Positions 8,516-17,599 are shown, counted from the stretch's first letter. The stretch: DNA of 64,000 bases from Methylobacterium sp. NMS14P (GCF_028583545.1 NZ_CP087106.1:4522501-4586500), one strand, 5' to 3'. Translations and numbers: made by a program. Notes: generated from the sequence alone by a model not told the origin.

Positions 8516-9322
8516 CTATGAGCCGGTGAAGCGCGGCGCGCGCTTGGCGTGGAACGCTTCGACGCCCTCGCGGAAGTCATCGGCCTGCCGCAGGCGGCTG
8601 TAGCAATGCCCTTCGAGCTCGATGGCGATGGAGAGGCTCGCATCCTCGGTGTCGTTGAGGAGCTTCTTGGCGGTGCGCTGGGCGATGGGGGAGAAGGCGC
8701 GCAATTCGTCGACCAGCGCGTCGGTGGCCTTCTCCAGGTCCGCGTCGGCCACGCATTCGGTGGCGATGCCCCAGTCGAGGGCCTGCCGTCCGGGGATGCG
8801 CTTGGAGCGCATCACGATGTCCTTGGTCCGGGTGATGCCGACGATCTTCTGGAGACGGGCCGAGCCGCCGGAGCCGGGAATCTGCCCGAGCTTCTGCTCG
8901 GGCAGGGCGTAACGGCAGGTCTCGGAGACGATGCGGAAGTCGCAGGCCAGCGAGATCTCGAAGCCGACGCCGAACGTGTAGCCCCGGTTGGCGGCGATGA
9001 CGGGCTTCGAGCAGCGGGCCGGCGCCGCCATGTTCCAGGCGAGCTTCGAGACGTGCTCGGGCGAGGCGTCGAGGAAGCCCTTGATGTAGCCCCCCGACGA
9101 GAAGTGTTCGCCCTCCGCCCGCAGGACGATGACCCGCACGCGGGGATCCTCGTCCAGCGCCTCGAACACCTTACGGATCTCGTCGCGCTGGGGCATCGCA
9201 ATGACGTTCATGGGCGGCCGCGCCAGGATCACGTCGGCGCGCTCGCGCTCCGAGTCGATCTCGACGCGGAACCCGTCGAGGTTCGTCAGGCGCGGGTCGA
9301 TGGTGTGGGTGTCGCTCGTCAT
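8516..9322 (-). CDS. Enoyl-CoA hydratase/isomerase family protein
   Basis: The 268-residue crotonase-fold protein has both oxyanion-hole segments (EGEHFSSGGYIKGF and NRGYTFGVGFEISLACDF) and ALPEQKLGQIPGSGGSARL, which carries an acid residue in the position used by hydratases. The start at 9322 is preceded by GAGAGAC. It lies directly after the acyl-CoA ligase gene, so the product of that ligase or a derivative is the probable substrate. Within the family it could be a hydratase, an isomerase or a ring-diene hydratase; the sequence does not decide. Confidence 0.92.
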   Translation of the reverse strand: MTSDTHTIDPRLTNLDGFRVEIDSERERADVILARPPMNVIAMPQRDEIRKVFEALDEDPRVRVIVLRAEGEHFSSGGYIKGFLDASPEHVSKLAWNMAAPARCSKPVIAANRGYTFGVGFEISLACDFRIVSETCRYALPEQKLGQIPGSGGSARLQKIVGITRTKDIVMRSKRIPGRQALDWGIATECVADADLEKATDALVDELRAFSPIAQRTAKKLLNDTEDASLSIAIELEGHCYSRLRQADDFREGVEAFHAKRAPRFTGS

Positions 9323-9365
9323 GGGTTTGGTCTCTCGCTTGTGATTCGGAGTGGGGGCGGGACCG

Positions 9366-10925
9366 TCAGGCAGCCTCGTGGCCTTCGGCATGGGGCTCGG
9401 CCCCGCCTTCCAGGACGTACTCGCCGGCCACGAGTTGGCGGCGCAGCAGCTTGCCGACCGGCGATTTCGGGATCTCGTCCACGAAGACGTAGCGGCGCGG
9501 CAGCTTGTGACTCGGCAGGCCGCCGGCCCGGCAATGGGCGTCGAGCGCCGCCGCGTCGGTGCTGCCGCTCCGCTTGATGAAGGCCGCGACGATCCGGCCC
9601 CAGCGCTCGTCGGGCAGGCCGACGACGGCGACTTCGGACACCGCCGGATGCAGGGACAGGCGGCTCTCGATCTCGACGGGCGAGACGTTCTCGCCTCCGG
9701 TGATGATCATGTCGTCCACCCGCCCGGTGACGTAGAGGTCGCCGTCGGCGTCGGCGAAGCCGGTGTCGCCAGTGAAGTACCAGCCGTCGCGGAAGGCCTT
9801 GGCGTCGGCCTCGGGGCGATGCCAGTAGCCCTCGAAGGCTTCGTCGCCCTTGGCGATGACGGCGATCTCGCCCTCCTCGCCCGGCGCGGCGGTCTGGTTA
9901 GGATCGCCCCCCAGGGACACGACACGTACCATGGTGTTGAGACCCGCCCGCCCGGCCGAGCCGGGCTTAACCGCCGCCTCGTGGTTGATTGTGAAGGTGT
10001 AGACCTCCGACGAGCCGTAATGATTGACGAAGAGGTCCGGCCGGAACGCCTCGGTCAGGCGGGCGAGCAGGCCGTCCGTCATCGGTGCCCCGGCGAAGCC
10101 GAGCTTGCGCACGGAGGTCGTGTTGGTCGCCTGGAAATCCCGGTGGTGCACGAGGTCGTGGTAGAGGGTCGGCACGAGGTAGAGGTTGGTGATCCGCTCG
10201 GCCGCGATCAGCCGCAGCGCCCCCGCCACATCGAACCGGGGAAGGCAGACGAAAGTCCCACCGATCAGCGACATGGCGAGGAGCGAGCGCACCCCCATCG
10301 TGTGATAGAGCGGCATCACGCCGAGCGTGCGCTCGCCGCGCCCGTAGAGATTTTGCGCCACGTGGGCCACGGCCGCCGCCCGCTCCGCCCGGTGTCGCCG
10401 TGGGACCCCCTTGGGCTTGGCGGTCGTGCCGGAGGTGTAGAGCATCAGCGAGATCGCCTCCGCGTCGGCCCGGGGCGTCGCCGGCGAGCCTTCGGTGGCC
10501 GCAAGGTCGGCGAAGGCTATCTCGCCGGGGCCGGGTGGCGTGCCGACGGCAATGCGCGGGATCCGCTGCGATGCCGCGCTCTCACGCAGGCTCGCGGCCG
10601 AGACCGGTTCGTAGGCGATGGCGCAGGCTTCCGCGTTCTCGATCGCGAAATCGATCTCCTCGGCCTTGGCCCGCCAGTTGATTGGCGTGATCACGATTCC
10701 CAAGAACTGGCAGGCCCAGTGCAGGGTCGCCGCCTCGTGCCGGTTCTGAAGGACCGTGACGAGGTGGTCGCCGGGCTTCAGCCCGAGCCGGTCGAGCCCG
10801 GCCACGGTCGCGGAAATGACCCCGAACCACTCCGCGTAGGTCAGCCGGGTCTTTCCGTCGACGAGGGCCAGGGCCCAGGGATCGCGGGAGACGCTCGCGA
10901 GGAAGCTGGTGCCGAGATCAAGCAT
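9366..10925 (-). CDS. AMP-forming acyl-CoA synthetase/ligase
   Basis: The protein is 519 residues long with the ANL-superfamily marks in order: LMLYTSGTTAKPKGV (phosphate-binding loop, about 162-176), NHYGSSEVYTF (about 290-300), YFTGDTGF (about 382), RVDDMIITGGENVSP (hinge) and KSPVGKLLRRQL with the C-terminal catalytic Lys. Such enzymes convert a carboxylic acid to its CoA thioester through an acyl-adenylate. The ATG at 10925 overlaps the end of the 2Fe-2S subunit gene by 8 bases, which ties it to the hydroxylase operon. The acid may be aromatic, given the neighbours; this is inference. Confidence 0.93.
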   Translation of the reverse strand: MLDLGTSFLASVSRDPWALALVDGKTRLTYAEWFGVISATVAGLDRLGLKPGDHLVTVLQNRHEAATLHWACQFLGIVITPINWRAKAEEIDFAIENAEACAIAYEPVSAASLRESAASQRIPRIAVGTPPGPGEIAFADLAATEGSPATPRADAEAISLMLYTSGTTAKPKGVPRRHRAERAAAVAHVAQNLYGRGERTLGVMPLYHTMGVRSLLAMSLIGGTFVCLPRFDVAGALRLIAAERITNLYLVPTLYHDLVHHRDFQATNTTSVRKLGFAGAPMTDGLLARLTEAFRPDLFVNHYGSSEVYTFTINHEAAVKPGSAGRAGLNTMVRVVSLGGDPNQTAAPGEEGEIAVIAKGDEAFEGYWHRPEADAKAFRDGWYFTGDTGFADADGDLYVTGRVDDMIITGGENVSPVEIESRLSLHPAVSEVAVVGLPDERWGRIVAAFIKRSGSTDAAALDAHCRAGGLPSHKLPRRYVFVDEIPKSPVGKLLRRQLVAGEYVLEGGAEPHAEGHEAA

Positions 10926-11451
10926 GGGCGGCCTCCGGGGATGATGGGGCCGGGATGTCGCCCCTGAGTTCCGCAGCCGCCTCCAGGGCGGCCTCGATGA
11001 TCGGCGCGTAGCCGGTACAGCGGCAGAGATGGCCCCCAATTACTTCCGTGATCTCTCGTCGTGACGGGTTCGGCCGGAGCGCGAGATAGGCGTCGAGTGA
11101 CATCAGGATGCCGGCGGTGCAGAAGCCGCATTGCAGGGCGTGCCGCCGCCGGAAGGCCACCTGCAGCACCCCGAGGCGGCCGGGCTCCGGAGCCAGACCC
11201 TCGACGGTCCGCACGGCACAGCCCTCGACCCCCACCGCGAGGGTCAGGCAGGCCCGGGCGGGCACGCCTTCGATGGACACTGTGCAGGCGCCGCAGACGC
11301 CGTGCTCGCAGCCGACATGCGTGCCCGTGGCCCCAAGCCCGTGGCGCAGGGCGTCGGTCAGCAAGGTGCGGGTCTCGACTTCGACCGCGGTCTCGCGCCC
11401 GTTGAGGGTGAAGGCGACGGTGTGACGGCCCTGCGCGTCTAGCTGTGGCAT
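10918..11451 (-). CDS. Xanthine-dehydrogenase-family 2Fe-2S subunit
   Basis: The 177-residue protein shows the two-cluster pattern of small subunits: GCEHGVCGACTV plus a later Cys in ARACLTL for the plant-type cluster, then CGFCTAGI and HLCRCTGY for the second cluster. It passes electrons from the molybdenum site to FAD. Its start overlaps the end of the FAD-subunit gene by 13 bases and its end overlaps the ligase gene, so the genes are translationally coupled. The length and cysteine set are complete. Confidence 0.95.
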   Translation of the reverse strand: MPQLDAQGRHTVAFTLNGRETAVEVETRTLLTDALRHGLGATGTHVGCEHGVCGACTVSIEGVPARACLTLAVGVEGCAVRTVEGLAPEPGRLGVLQVAFRRRHALQCGFCTAGILMSLDAYLALRPNPSRREITEVIGGHLCRCTGYAPIIEAALEAAAELRGDIPAPSSPEAAHA

Positions 11452-12302
11452 GGCACGGCCTCCTGATGGGTGTCGCCGCGGGCGACCTTGGCGGCTTGTT
11501 CCAGCACCCGGCGGCCGAGGCTGCGCACGAGGTCGCGGCGGTAGCGGGCGGTGGCGTGGAGGTCGTCCCCCGCGCCGAGGTCCCAGGCGAAGGCGTTGAG
11601 GGCATCGTCGAGCGCCGAGCCGTCGAGGTGGGGGAAGTCGCGGGCTGTGGGCCGGTCGGCGACGCCGCCGACAGCGAGCCGCATCTGGGTGCCGTCCACC
11701 ACGGCGGCGCAGGCGACGATCGCGTAGTCGCCGTGTCGCCGCCCGATCTCAGCGAAGGCCGTGCCGGTGCCCTCCCGCCGCAGCGGATAGGCGATGGCCT
11801 CGATCATCTCGTCGTCGGCCCGGTCAGTGACCATCATGCCAGCGAAGAAGGTCTCCGCCGCGACGCGCCGGACCTTTCGCCGGTTGCGCAGATGCACCTC
11901 GCCCTGGAGCGCCACGAGGCAGAGGGGAATCTCCGCGCTCGGGTCGGCATGGGCGACGGAGCCACACAGTGTCCCCCGTGCCCGGGTCTGGATGTGCCCG
12001 ACCCATGGCAGGGCGGCGGCCAGCAGCGGCAGGTCCCGGGCGAGCCCCGGCCGGTCGAGCAGGATCGCCTGCCGCACGCCCGCCGGGATGACGAGGGCCC
12101 CCTTGTCGAGGCGGGGCTCCTTGAGAGCGGGGATGCGCATCACGTCGACGAGCACGGCGGGCTTCGTCAGCCGCATGTTGAGCATCGGCATCAGGGACTG
12201 GCCGCCCGCGATGATCCGGGCCTCGGGGCCGTGCTGGCGCAGGGCTTCGAGGGCGTCGTCCACGGACGTGGCGCGCAGATAGGCGAAGGGCGCGGGTTTC
12301 AT
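11439..12302 (-). CDS. Xanthine-dehydrogenase-family FAD-binding subunit
   Basis: The 287-residue protein carries the FAD-binding motif AGGQSLMPMLNMRL near residues 32-45 and the second segment TLCGSVAHADPSAEIP, typical of CoxM/HcrB-type medium subunits. It lacks the internal insert with four cysteines that marks the 4-hydroxybenzoyl-CoA reductase beta subunit, which argues for a hydroxylase rather than that reductase. Its ATG overlaps the stop of the large subunit gene (ATGA), so expression is coupled. Confidence 0.94.
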   Translation of the reverse strand: MKPAPFAYLRATSVDDALEALRQHGPEARIIAGGQSLMPMLNMRLTKPAVLVDVMRIPALKEPRLDKGALVIPAGVRQAILLDRPGLARDLPLLAAALPWVGHIQTRARGTLCGSVAHADPSAEIPLCLVALQGEVHLRNRRKVRRVAAETFFAGMMVTDRADDEMIEAIAYPLRREGTGTAFAEIGRRHGDYAIVACAAVVDGTQMRLAVGGVADRPTARDFPHLDGSALDDALNAFAWDLGAGDDLHATARYRRDLVRSLGRRVLEQAAKVARGDTHQEAVPCHS

Positions 12303-15271
12303 GCGGACACCCCCAGACGCGCGAGGAGCCATCGCAGGGCGGCCCGGAGGCGGAGCCCGCGCTTGCCGGACCCGCCGGCTCGCCGGGCGAGGGCCGTGAA
12401 GAACCCGCCGATGATCACCCGCGCGGCCCCGTCGAGGAGGCGTCCGCCCACCGCCGCGACCTTGCCGCCCACCGCCGCCTCGTAGACGTAGGCAATCCGC
12501 GTGCCCCCCGAGCCGTCGGGCTCCAGGGTCAGACGGCCGGTGCCGCCGCCGCTGCCGAGGCCGCCCGTCACCGTTCCGGTGAGCGTCACCGCCCGGGGCT
12601 CATCGAGATCGGAGAGGATCACCTCGGCCTTGTAGCGACCCTTCACCGGACCGACGCCGAGGGTGACGTCGGCCTGGAACCTTGTGTCGGAGAGCTTCCG
12701 CACCCCATGCGAACCGGGAATGACGGAGGCGAGCACGTCCGGGTCGAGGAGCATCGCCCAGACCGTCTCCGGCGGGGCAGTGACGGTGGCCGCGCCGTCG
12801 CCGCGCAGGGTCCGGTCGCCCGCCTTCGCGGCGGCCTTCGCGGCTCGACCGGCCGGCGGCGCCGGCTCGTCGCCCCCTGCCGCGAGGGCGGCGAGCTTGG
12901 CAGGCGTCAGGGGCAAGTCGATGGCCTCGAGGTCGAGGGCGTCGGCCACCGCGTTGGCGAGGCAGACCGGCGTCGACATGCAGTTTCCCTCACCGACCCC
13001 CTTCGCGCCGAGCGGCGTGAAGGGAGACGGGCTCTCGACGTGCAGGATGCGCAGGTCCGGCACCTCGGTCGCGGTGGGCAGGAGGTAATCGGCGAAGGTG
13101 CCGGACAGGAAGGCGCCGTCGTCGCCGTAGGCGAGTTCCTCGTAGACCGCCGCGCCGAGCGCCTGCGCGAAGCCGCCGCGCACCTGGCCCTCGACCATGC
13201 CCGGGTGCAGTACGCGCCCGCAATCGTGCATCGAGACGTAGCGGTCGATGGTGATTTTCCCTGTGACCCGGTCGATCTCCAGGCCGCAGATGTCGAAGAT
13301 GAAGCCGTGGCAGAGGGAGGAATTGATATGGTCCTCCGCGTCCGGAGCGGTCAGCTCCGGGGGCGTCCAGAACACCGTCTCGCGGATCACCGCGCCGAGA
13401 TCCTCGGGCACGAGGCCCGGCGACCAGTGGCTCGTGGCGGCCACCCGCGCGAAGGGCAGGCCTGCATCCGGGTTCAATCGCGAGGCGATGCGCCCACCCG
13501 CGAAGAGCAGGTCCTCTGGACGTAGGTTCAGCTGCGCCGCCGCGATCCGCGCGAGCCTGTCGCGCAGGCGGGTGGCGGCGAGGTGCGCGACCCCCGCCAC
13601 GGCGGCGGCGAAGCGGCTCGCATAGTTGCCGGAGGCAATGGACCATGCGTCCTTGGCGGTGTCGAGGTCGGCCGTGACCCGGACCTGCTCCATCGGGAGG
13701 CCGAGGACGTCGGCCACCACCTGGGCCAGCACTGTCCGGTGCCCTTGGCCCTGCGGCACCGAAGCGACCTGCACCGTCACCGAGCCGACCGGATCGAGGG
13801 TGATGGTGGCGGTCGATTGCGCGCCGTTCTTCGGCCCGGCCTTGGTGCGCTCCTCCGCCGTCAGGACGGTGGTGATGTAGCCCATGTTGGAGACGCTGGG
13901 CTCGACCGCCGCCGTCAGGCCGATCCCATAGAGGCGGCCCTCGGCGCGGGCGGCGTCCCGTCGCCGCTTCAACTCGACGAGCCCGCCATCCCGGGCGGCT
14001 TCGTCGAGGGCGCGCTGGTAATCGCCGGAATCGTAGAGAGCGCCTGTCGCGGTGCGGTAGGGAAAGGCGTCGGCCGGGATTAGGTTTGCCCGGATCACCG
14101 CGAAGGGATCGAGGCCCAGTGTCACGGCGATTCGCTGCATCAGCCGTTCGAGCGGATAGTAGACCTGCGGCCCGCCAAAGCCGCGCACGAGGCCGGTCGG
14201 GGTCTTGTTGGTGAGCACCACCCGGTTGCGTACGGCGACGTTGCGGATCGCGTAGGCGCCGGTGAGGTTGCCGTGCATCCGGTAGAGCGTGGCGGGTTCG
14301 GGCGCCCGCAGGTAGGCGCCGCAATCCTCGACCTGATCCCAATCGAGAGCGGTGACGCGCCCGTCCGCCTCGAAGGCGGCCCGGAGGGTCGTGACCCGGT
14401 TCGTGGCGGAGACGGAGGCCGAGAGGTGCTCCAGCCGGTCCTCGATCCACTTCACCGGCCCTCCCACGAGGCGGGCCGTGGCGGCGATCAGGACCGCGTA
14501 GGGGGCGACGCCCTGTTTCACCCCAAAGCTGCCGCCGGAATCCGGGGGCGTGCGCAGGCGCAGGCGGTTGCCCGGCACCTTGAGCGCCCGGGCCACGACC
14601 GCGTGAATGCTGAACGGCCCCTGGAAGTTCGCGAGCACGTCGTAGGAGTCGTCGGTGGGGTCGTAGGAAGCGACGACGCCGTAGGTCTCCATCGGCGAGC
14701 CGGTGTTGCGCGGGTAGCGCACGGTCACGGACAGGCTGTGCGGGCTATCTGTGAAGGCGACCTCGGGGTCACCGTAGCGGAAACGCCGGTCGCTCACGAG
14801 ATTCGCGCCGACACCCTCGTGCAGCATCTCGCTGTCGGGGGCGAGGGCCGCCAGCGGGTCGACCACCGCCGGGCGGACCCGGTACTGAACCTCGATCAGG
14901 TCGCAGCCGTCCTCCGCGAGGTAGCGGTCGCGGGCGACGACGATAGCCACCGGCTCGCCGACATAGCGCACCCGGTCCACTGCGATGGCGCGGGCATCGA
15001 CGGCCGCCCGCAGGGCCGGGACGAGACCGGTGGTGACGGCATCAAGGTCACGGCCCGTGACCACGGCGGTGACGCCGGGCAGCGCCTTGGCCGCCTGGAC
15101 GTCGATGGCGAGGATGTCCGCATGGGCGTGGGGCGAGCGCAGGATCGACGCGTGCAGCGTGCCGGGCCGCGTGCCGAGATCGTCGATGTAGCGGCCGAGC
15201 CCGGAGAGCAGGGCGGCGTCCTCGACGCGCTCTACGGACCGTCCGACATAGCTCGTTGACACGATGCCCAA
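12299..15271 (-). CDS. Molybdenum hydroxylase large subunit fused to a CoxG-like SRPBCC domain
   Basis: The first ~770 residues are a xanthine-dehydrogenase/CoxL-type molybdopterin-cytosine-dinucleotide subunit: YVGRSVERVEDAALLSG start region, PDSGGSFGVKQG, GLVRGFGGPQVYYPLERLM, and GAKGVGEGNCMST, which holds the likely catalytic Glu. After a linker rich in Ala and Pro, a second domain (about 810-960) begins GDGAATVTAPPETVWAMLLD and matches the CoxG/SRPBCC lipid-binding fold, normally a separate gene linked to maturation. I prefer the TTG at 15271 because GGAGGAAG lies just upstream and the family start MG-VST-YVG follows; an ATG 72 bases upstream lacks a ribosome site. The subunit probably hydroxylates an aromatic or N-heteroaromatic acid or CoA thioester. 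Confidence 0.92.
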   Translation of the reverse strand: MGIVSTSYVGRSVERVEDAALLSGLGRYIDDLGTRPGTLHASILRSPHAHADILAIDVQAAKALPGVTAVVTGRDLDAVTTGLVPALRAAVDARAIAVDRVRYVGEPVAIVVARDRYLAEDGCDLIEVQYRVRPAVVDPLAALAPDSEMLHEGVGANLVSDRRFRYGDPEVAFTDSPHSLSVTVRYPRNTGSPMETYGVVASYDPTDDSYDVLANFQGPFSIHAVVARALKVPGNRLRLRTPPDSGGSFGVKQGVAPYAVLIAATARLVGGPVKWIEDRLEHLSASVSATNRVTTLRAAFEADGRVTALDWDQVEDCGAYLRAPEPATLYRMHGNLTGAYAIRNVAVRNRVVLTNKTPTGLVRGFGGPQVYYPLERLMQRIAVTLGLDPFAVIRANLIPADAFPYRTATGALYDSGDYQRALDEAARDGGLVELKRRRDAARAEGRLYGIGLTAAVEPSVSNMGYITTVLTAEERTKAGPKNGAQSTATITLDPVGSVTVQVASVPQGQGHRTVLAQVVADVLGLPMEQVRVTADLDTAKDAWSIASGNYASRFAAAVAGVAHLAATRLRDRLARIAAAQLNLRPEDLLFAGGRIASRLNPDAGLPFARVAATSHWSPGLVPEDLGAVIRETVFWTPPELTAPDAEDHINSSLCHGFIFDICGLEIDRVTGKITIDRYVSMHDCGRVLHPGMVEGQVRGGFAQALGAAVYEELAYGDDGAFLSGTFADYLLPTATEVPDLRILHVESPSPFTPLGAKGVGEGNCMSTPVCLANAVADALDLEAIDLPLTPAKLAALAAGGDEPAPPAGRAAKAAAKAGDRTLRGDGAATVTAPPETVWAMLLDPDVLASVIPGSHGVRKLSDTRFQADVTLGVGPVKGRYKAEVILSDLDEPRAVTLTGTVTGGLGSGGGTGRLTLEPDGSGGTRIAYVYEAAVGGKVAAVGGRLLDGAARVIIGGFFTALARRAGGSGKRGLRLRAALRWLLARLGVSA

Positions 15272-15408
15272 GCCGCTTCCTCCGCCGGACCTCTCGATGG
15301 GGTCCTTGTCGCGGGCAGAGTGACGGATCCGGGCGGGCGCCACGATGCCGAGGCGTCTCGCGACTTACCCAAACGTCTCATTTTCGACGTGGCGGAGGGC
15401 CTTTGGCT

Positions 15409-16266
15409 TCAGACGGCGGGTTGGCCGCTCCGCCGGACGATGCTGCGGAATACGCTCGGGGGCACGCTGACGTGATCTCGGAAGAAGCGCGAGAAATGGG
15501 CAGGCGCGGCGAAGCCGAGGCGCGTGCCGATCGCCGCCAGGGATTCCTCGCTGCCCACGATCGACTCGACGGCCTGCTCGATGCGGATCGCGTTGAGGAA
15601 GACGTGGGGCGGAGCTCCGGTGGATTGCTCGAACAGGCGATAGAATTGCGCTCGGGAAAGGCCCGCCTCTTGGGCCAGGGCCTCGATCCCCAACGTGGCA
15701 CCGGGCTCGGCGCGCACTCGCGCGATAGTCCGCCGGATGCGCCAATCGCTGGCGTTGCGCCCGGCGGCGGCGCGGAGCGACTCGGCCTCCTCACGCCACG
15801 CGGTGAACCGCTCGATTACCGCGATCATCAGGCCCGACAGCAACTGATCCTGAATGTGCGAGGAGTGCGGCGCGTAGACCATCTCCGCAGCGAGGTCGTG
15901 CGCGAAGCGGCGGATCGTCGGGGTCACGCCGCCCAAGGGCTTTCCAAAGAAGCCAGGCGCCCCGCTCGCCGCCCAATTGCGCCGGAAGGCCCTCAGCCAG
16001 TCCGGCTCGATATAGAGGGCTAGGATCATCGCCTTGGCGCGGCGCGGATCATGGAGATAAGCGTGCGTTTCCCAGGCATTGACGAGCACGGCCTGTTCGT
16101 CGGTCAGCGCGACGACACGGTCTCCGACGAGGAACTCGGTGTCGTCCCCTTCAACCTTTAGAAGAACGTGACAGTGCGGATGCGCGTGCCGGACAAGGCT
16201 CCGGTCCATGTCGAGGAGCGCCACGCGACCGAACGTGCCATGAGCGATCTCGAGAGCCTCAGACAT
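15409..16266 (-). CDS. AraC-family transcriptional regulator
   Basis: The 285-residue protein has a cupin-like N-terminal sensor (HAHPHCHVLLKVEGDDTEF, about 28-46) and a C-terminal double helix-turn-helix (about 180-280) with LAQEAGLSRAQFYRLFEQST and IGTRLGFAAPAHFSRFFRDH, the standard AraC signatures. It lies immediately upstream of the molybdenum hydroxylase operon on the same strand with about 140 bases between, so it is the obvious candidate activator of that operon, responding to the substrate or a product. Confidence 0.92.
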   Translation of the reverse strand: MSEALEIAHGTFGRVALLDMDRSLVRHAHPHCHVLLKVEGDDTEFLVGDRVVALTDEQAVLVNAWETHAYLHDPRRAKAMILALYIEPDWLRAFRRNWAASGAPGFFGKPLGGVTPTIRRFAHDLAAEMVYAPHSSHIQDQLLSGLMIAVIERFTAWREEAESLRAAAGRNASDWRIRRTIARVRAEPGATLGIEALAQEAGLSRAQFYRLFEQSTGAPPHVFLNAIRIEQAVESIVGSEESLAAIGTRLGFAAPAHFSRFFRDHVSVPPSVFRSIVRRSGQPAV

Positions 16267-16602
16267 TCCTACAGGTTAGCATGATCCCGGCGGCACAACC
16301 AGTTTCTGGCCGGCCGGCTGATCTCATAGAATACGCCGTGTCGTCGCTCCGACGATCTTACGGGATCGCTGATTTCCGTTCCGAACTTACCCATCAGTGC
16401 TATGGCACCATCGACTTTCAGGGCATACAATGTTCTCCGGCACCAGTATCGATCGCTTCATAACGGAAAACGACAGTTTAAGTTGATGCCGACACTGTCT
16501 GCTTGCCGCGACGCAGGCAGCACGCTTCAACGGCGGGTATGGGCGCACTGCTGTCGGGCTGGTTCTGAAACCCTTCGACACTGACGTCGAGGAGCCAGAC
16601 GC
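16267..16602. other. Gene-free stretch between the AraC gene and the recombinase gene
   Basis: About 335 bases hold no convincing gene on either strand; short frames here have no ribosome site and no family look. The part next to 16267 should contain the AraC promoter. I see no clear terminator. Confidence 0.5.
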
Positions 16603-17235
16603 TCAAATCTCAGTTCCTTCGGCCAGGATCAGAGCATCCTCGACGTCCACACCGAGGTACCTGACCGTGCTCTCGATCTTGGTATGGCCGAGCAGGATCT
16701 GGACCGCCCGCAGGTTGCCGGTCCGCTTGTAGATCAGAGACGCCTTCGTGCGGCGGAGGGAGTGGGTGCCATAGTCCTCGCTACGCAACCCGATGCCCGT
16801 GACCCACTCATCGACCAAGCGTGCATACTGCCGGGTGCTGATGTGCGTGACGCCGTCGAGCCGGCTCGGGAAGGCATAGTCGTCGAGCGTTCCACTCCTG
16901 GCTTCCAGCCATGCCAGAATGCTGGTTCGTGCGGGTTCGAGCAATTCGAACTGTACCGGCCGGCCAGTCTTGCGCTGGATGACGATGGCCCGGCTGCGGA
17001 CGCGGCCACCGCTGACGAGATCGCTGATCTTGAGCTTGACGATGTCGCAGCCACGCAGCTTGCTATCGATGGCGAGGTCGAACATAGCCCGGTCGCGTGT
17101 GCGCCGTTCGCGGTCGAGCCAGAACCGGATGGCCCAAACCTGCTGAGGCTTGAGGGCGCGCTTGGCGCCGAGTTTGCGGCCAGCGTTCCAGGCCGGTCGC
17201 CCTTTCGGGGCGGGATCGTGTGCTGAGTGTCCCAT
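16603..17235 (-). CDS. Tyrosine-type site-specific recombinase, catalytic domain only
   Basis: The 210-residue protein contains the catalytic set of tyrosine recombinases: the first Arg in DSKLRGCDIVKLK, HSLRRTKASLIYKRTGN with the His-x-x-Arg pair, LLGHTKIESTVRYLGV with the third His and the likely nucleophile Tyr. The separate N-terminal core-binding domain of phage integrases is missing, as in FimB/FimE-like inverters and some short integron-free recombinases. It could be a resident recombinase of a genomic island or an invertase; no inverted repeats next to it were recognised. Repeat copy C lies just upstream. Confidence 0.85.
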   Translation of the reverse strand: MGHSAHDPAPKGRPAWNAGRKLGAKRALKPQQVWAIRFWLDRERRTRDRAMFDLAIDSKLRGCDIVKLKISDLVSGGRVRSRAIVIQRKTGRPVQFELLEPARTSILAWLEARSGTLDDYAFPSRLDGVTHISTRQYARLVDEWVTGIGLRSEDYGTHSLRRTKASLIYKRTGNLRAVQILLGHTKIESTVRYLGVDVEDALILAEGTEI

Positions 17236-17294
17236 CGCCTATCTCCTCGTCGGCCCATGCCGACGAGGCGATAAGAGACCCGAACCGAAGGTGC

Positions 17295-17460
17295 GGAGAG
17301 CTGGCATATGCGGACGTTCCGCTGGCGACCCAATCCAGCCGCTCGGACCGTCGTCGGCGCTTCTCCAAAGCGGTCGTTCGTCAGCGGTCCGCCAACTTCG
17401 GCTCGGGGTGAGAGGCGGTTTCTCGCTGTGGGGCTGAAATCGGACGTTCGAGCGGTCAGC
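17295..17460. repeat. Dispersed intergenic repeat, copy C
   Basis: This copy holds CGACCCAATCCAGCCGCTCG, then CCAAAGCGGTCGTTCGTCAG and CTTCGGCTCGGGGTGAG, in the same order as copies A and D. It lies upstream of the recombinase gene and about 80 bases before an ECF41-type promoter. No gene is seen from 17236 to 17599. Confidence 0.6.
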
Positions 17461-17539
17461 GGCAGTCGACACGAGTTTGGCGAGATGGGCTGTGCAAGGC
17501 CGAGGCTTTGACGACAGCCTCGAGATTCTTTCCAACCGA

Positions 17540-17566
17540 TGTCACATCCGGCCTTCGTGCGTCGTC
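17540..17566 (+). promoter_or_regulatory. ECF41-type promoter for the membrane protein/sigma factor operon
   Basis: TGTCACA (17540-17546), 16 bases, then CGTC (17563-17566) matches the promoter I know for ECF41 sigma factors. It ends 33 bases before the ATG of the gene directly upstream of the ECF41 gene, implying autoregulation. Confidence 0.75.
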
Positions 17567-17599
17567 ACCCTCGTGGACCGATCACGAGGGGAGAGTGCG

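Noticed and set aside
12990..14450. Long frame within the Mo-hydroxylase large subunit gene
   Set aside because: It is a different frame of the same strand with Arg/Gly/Pro-rich composition typical of GC-rich shadows.
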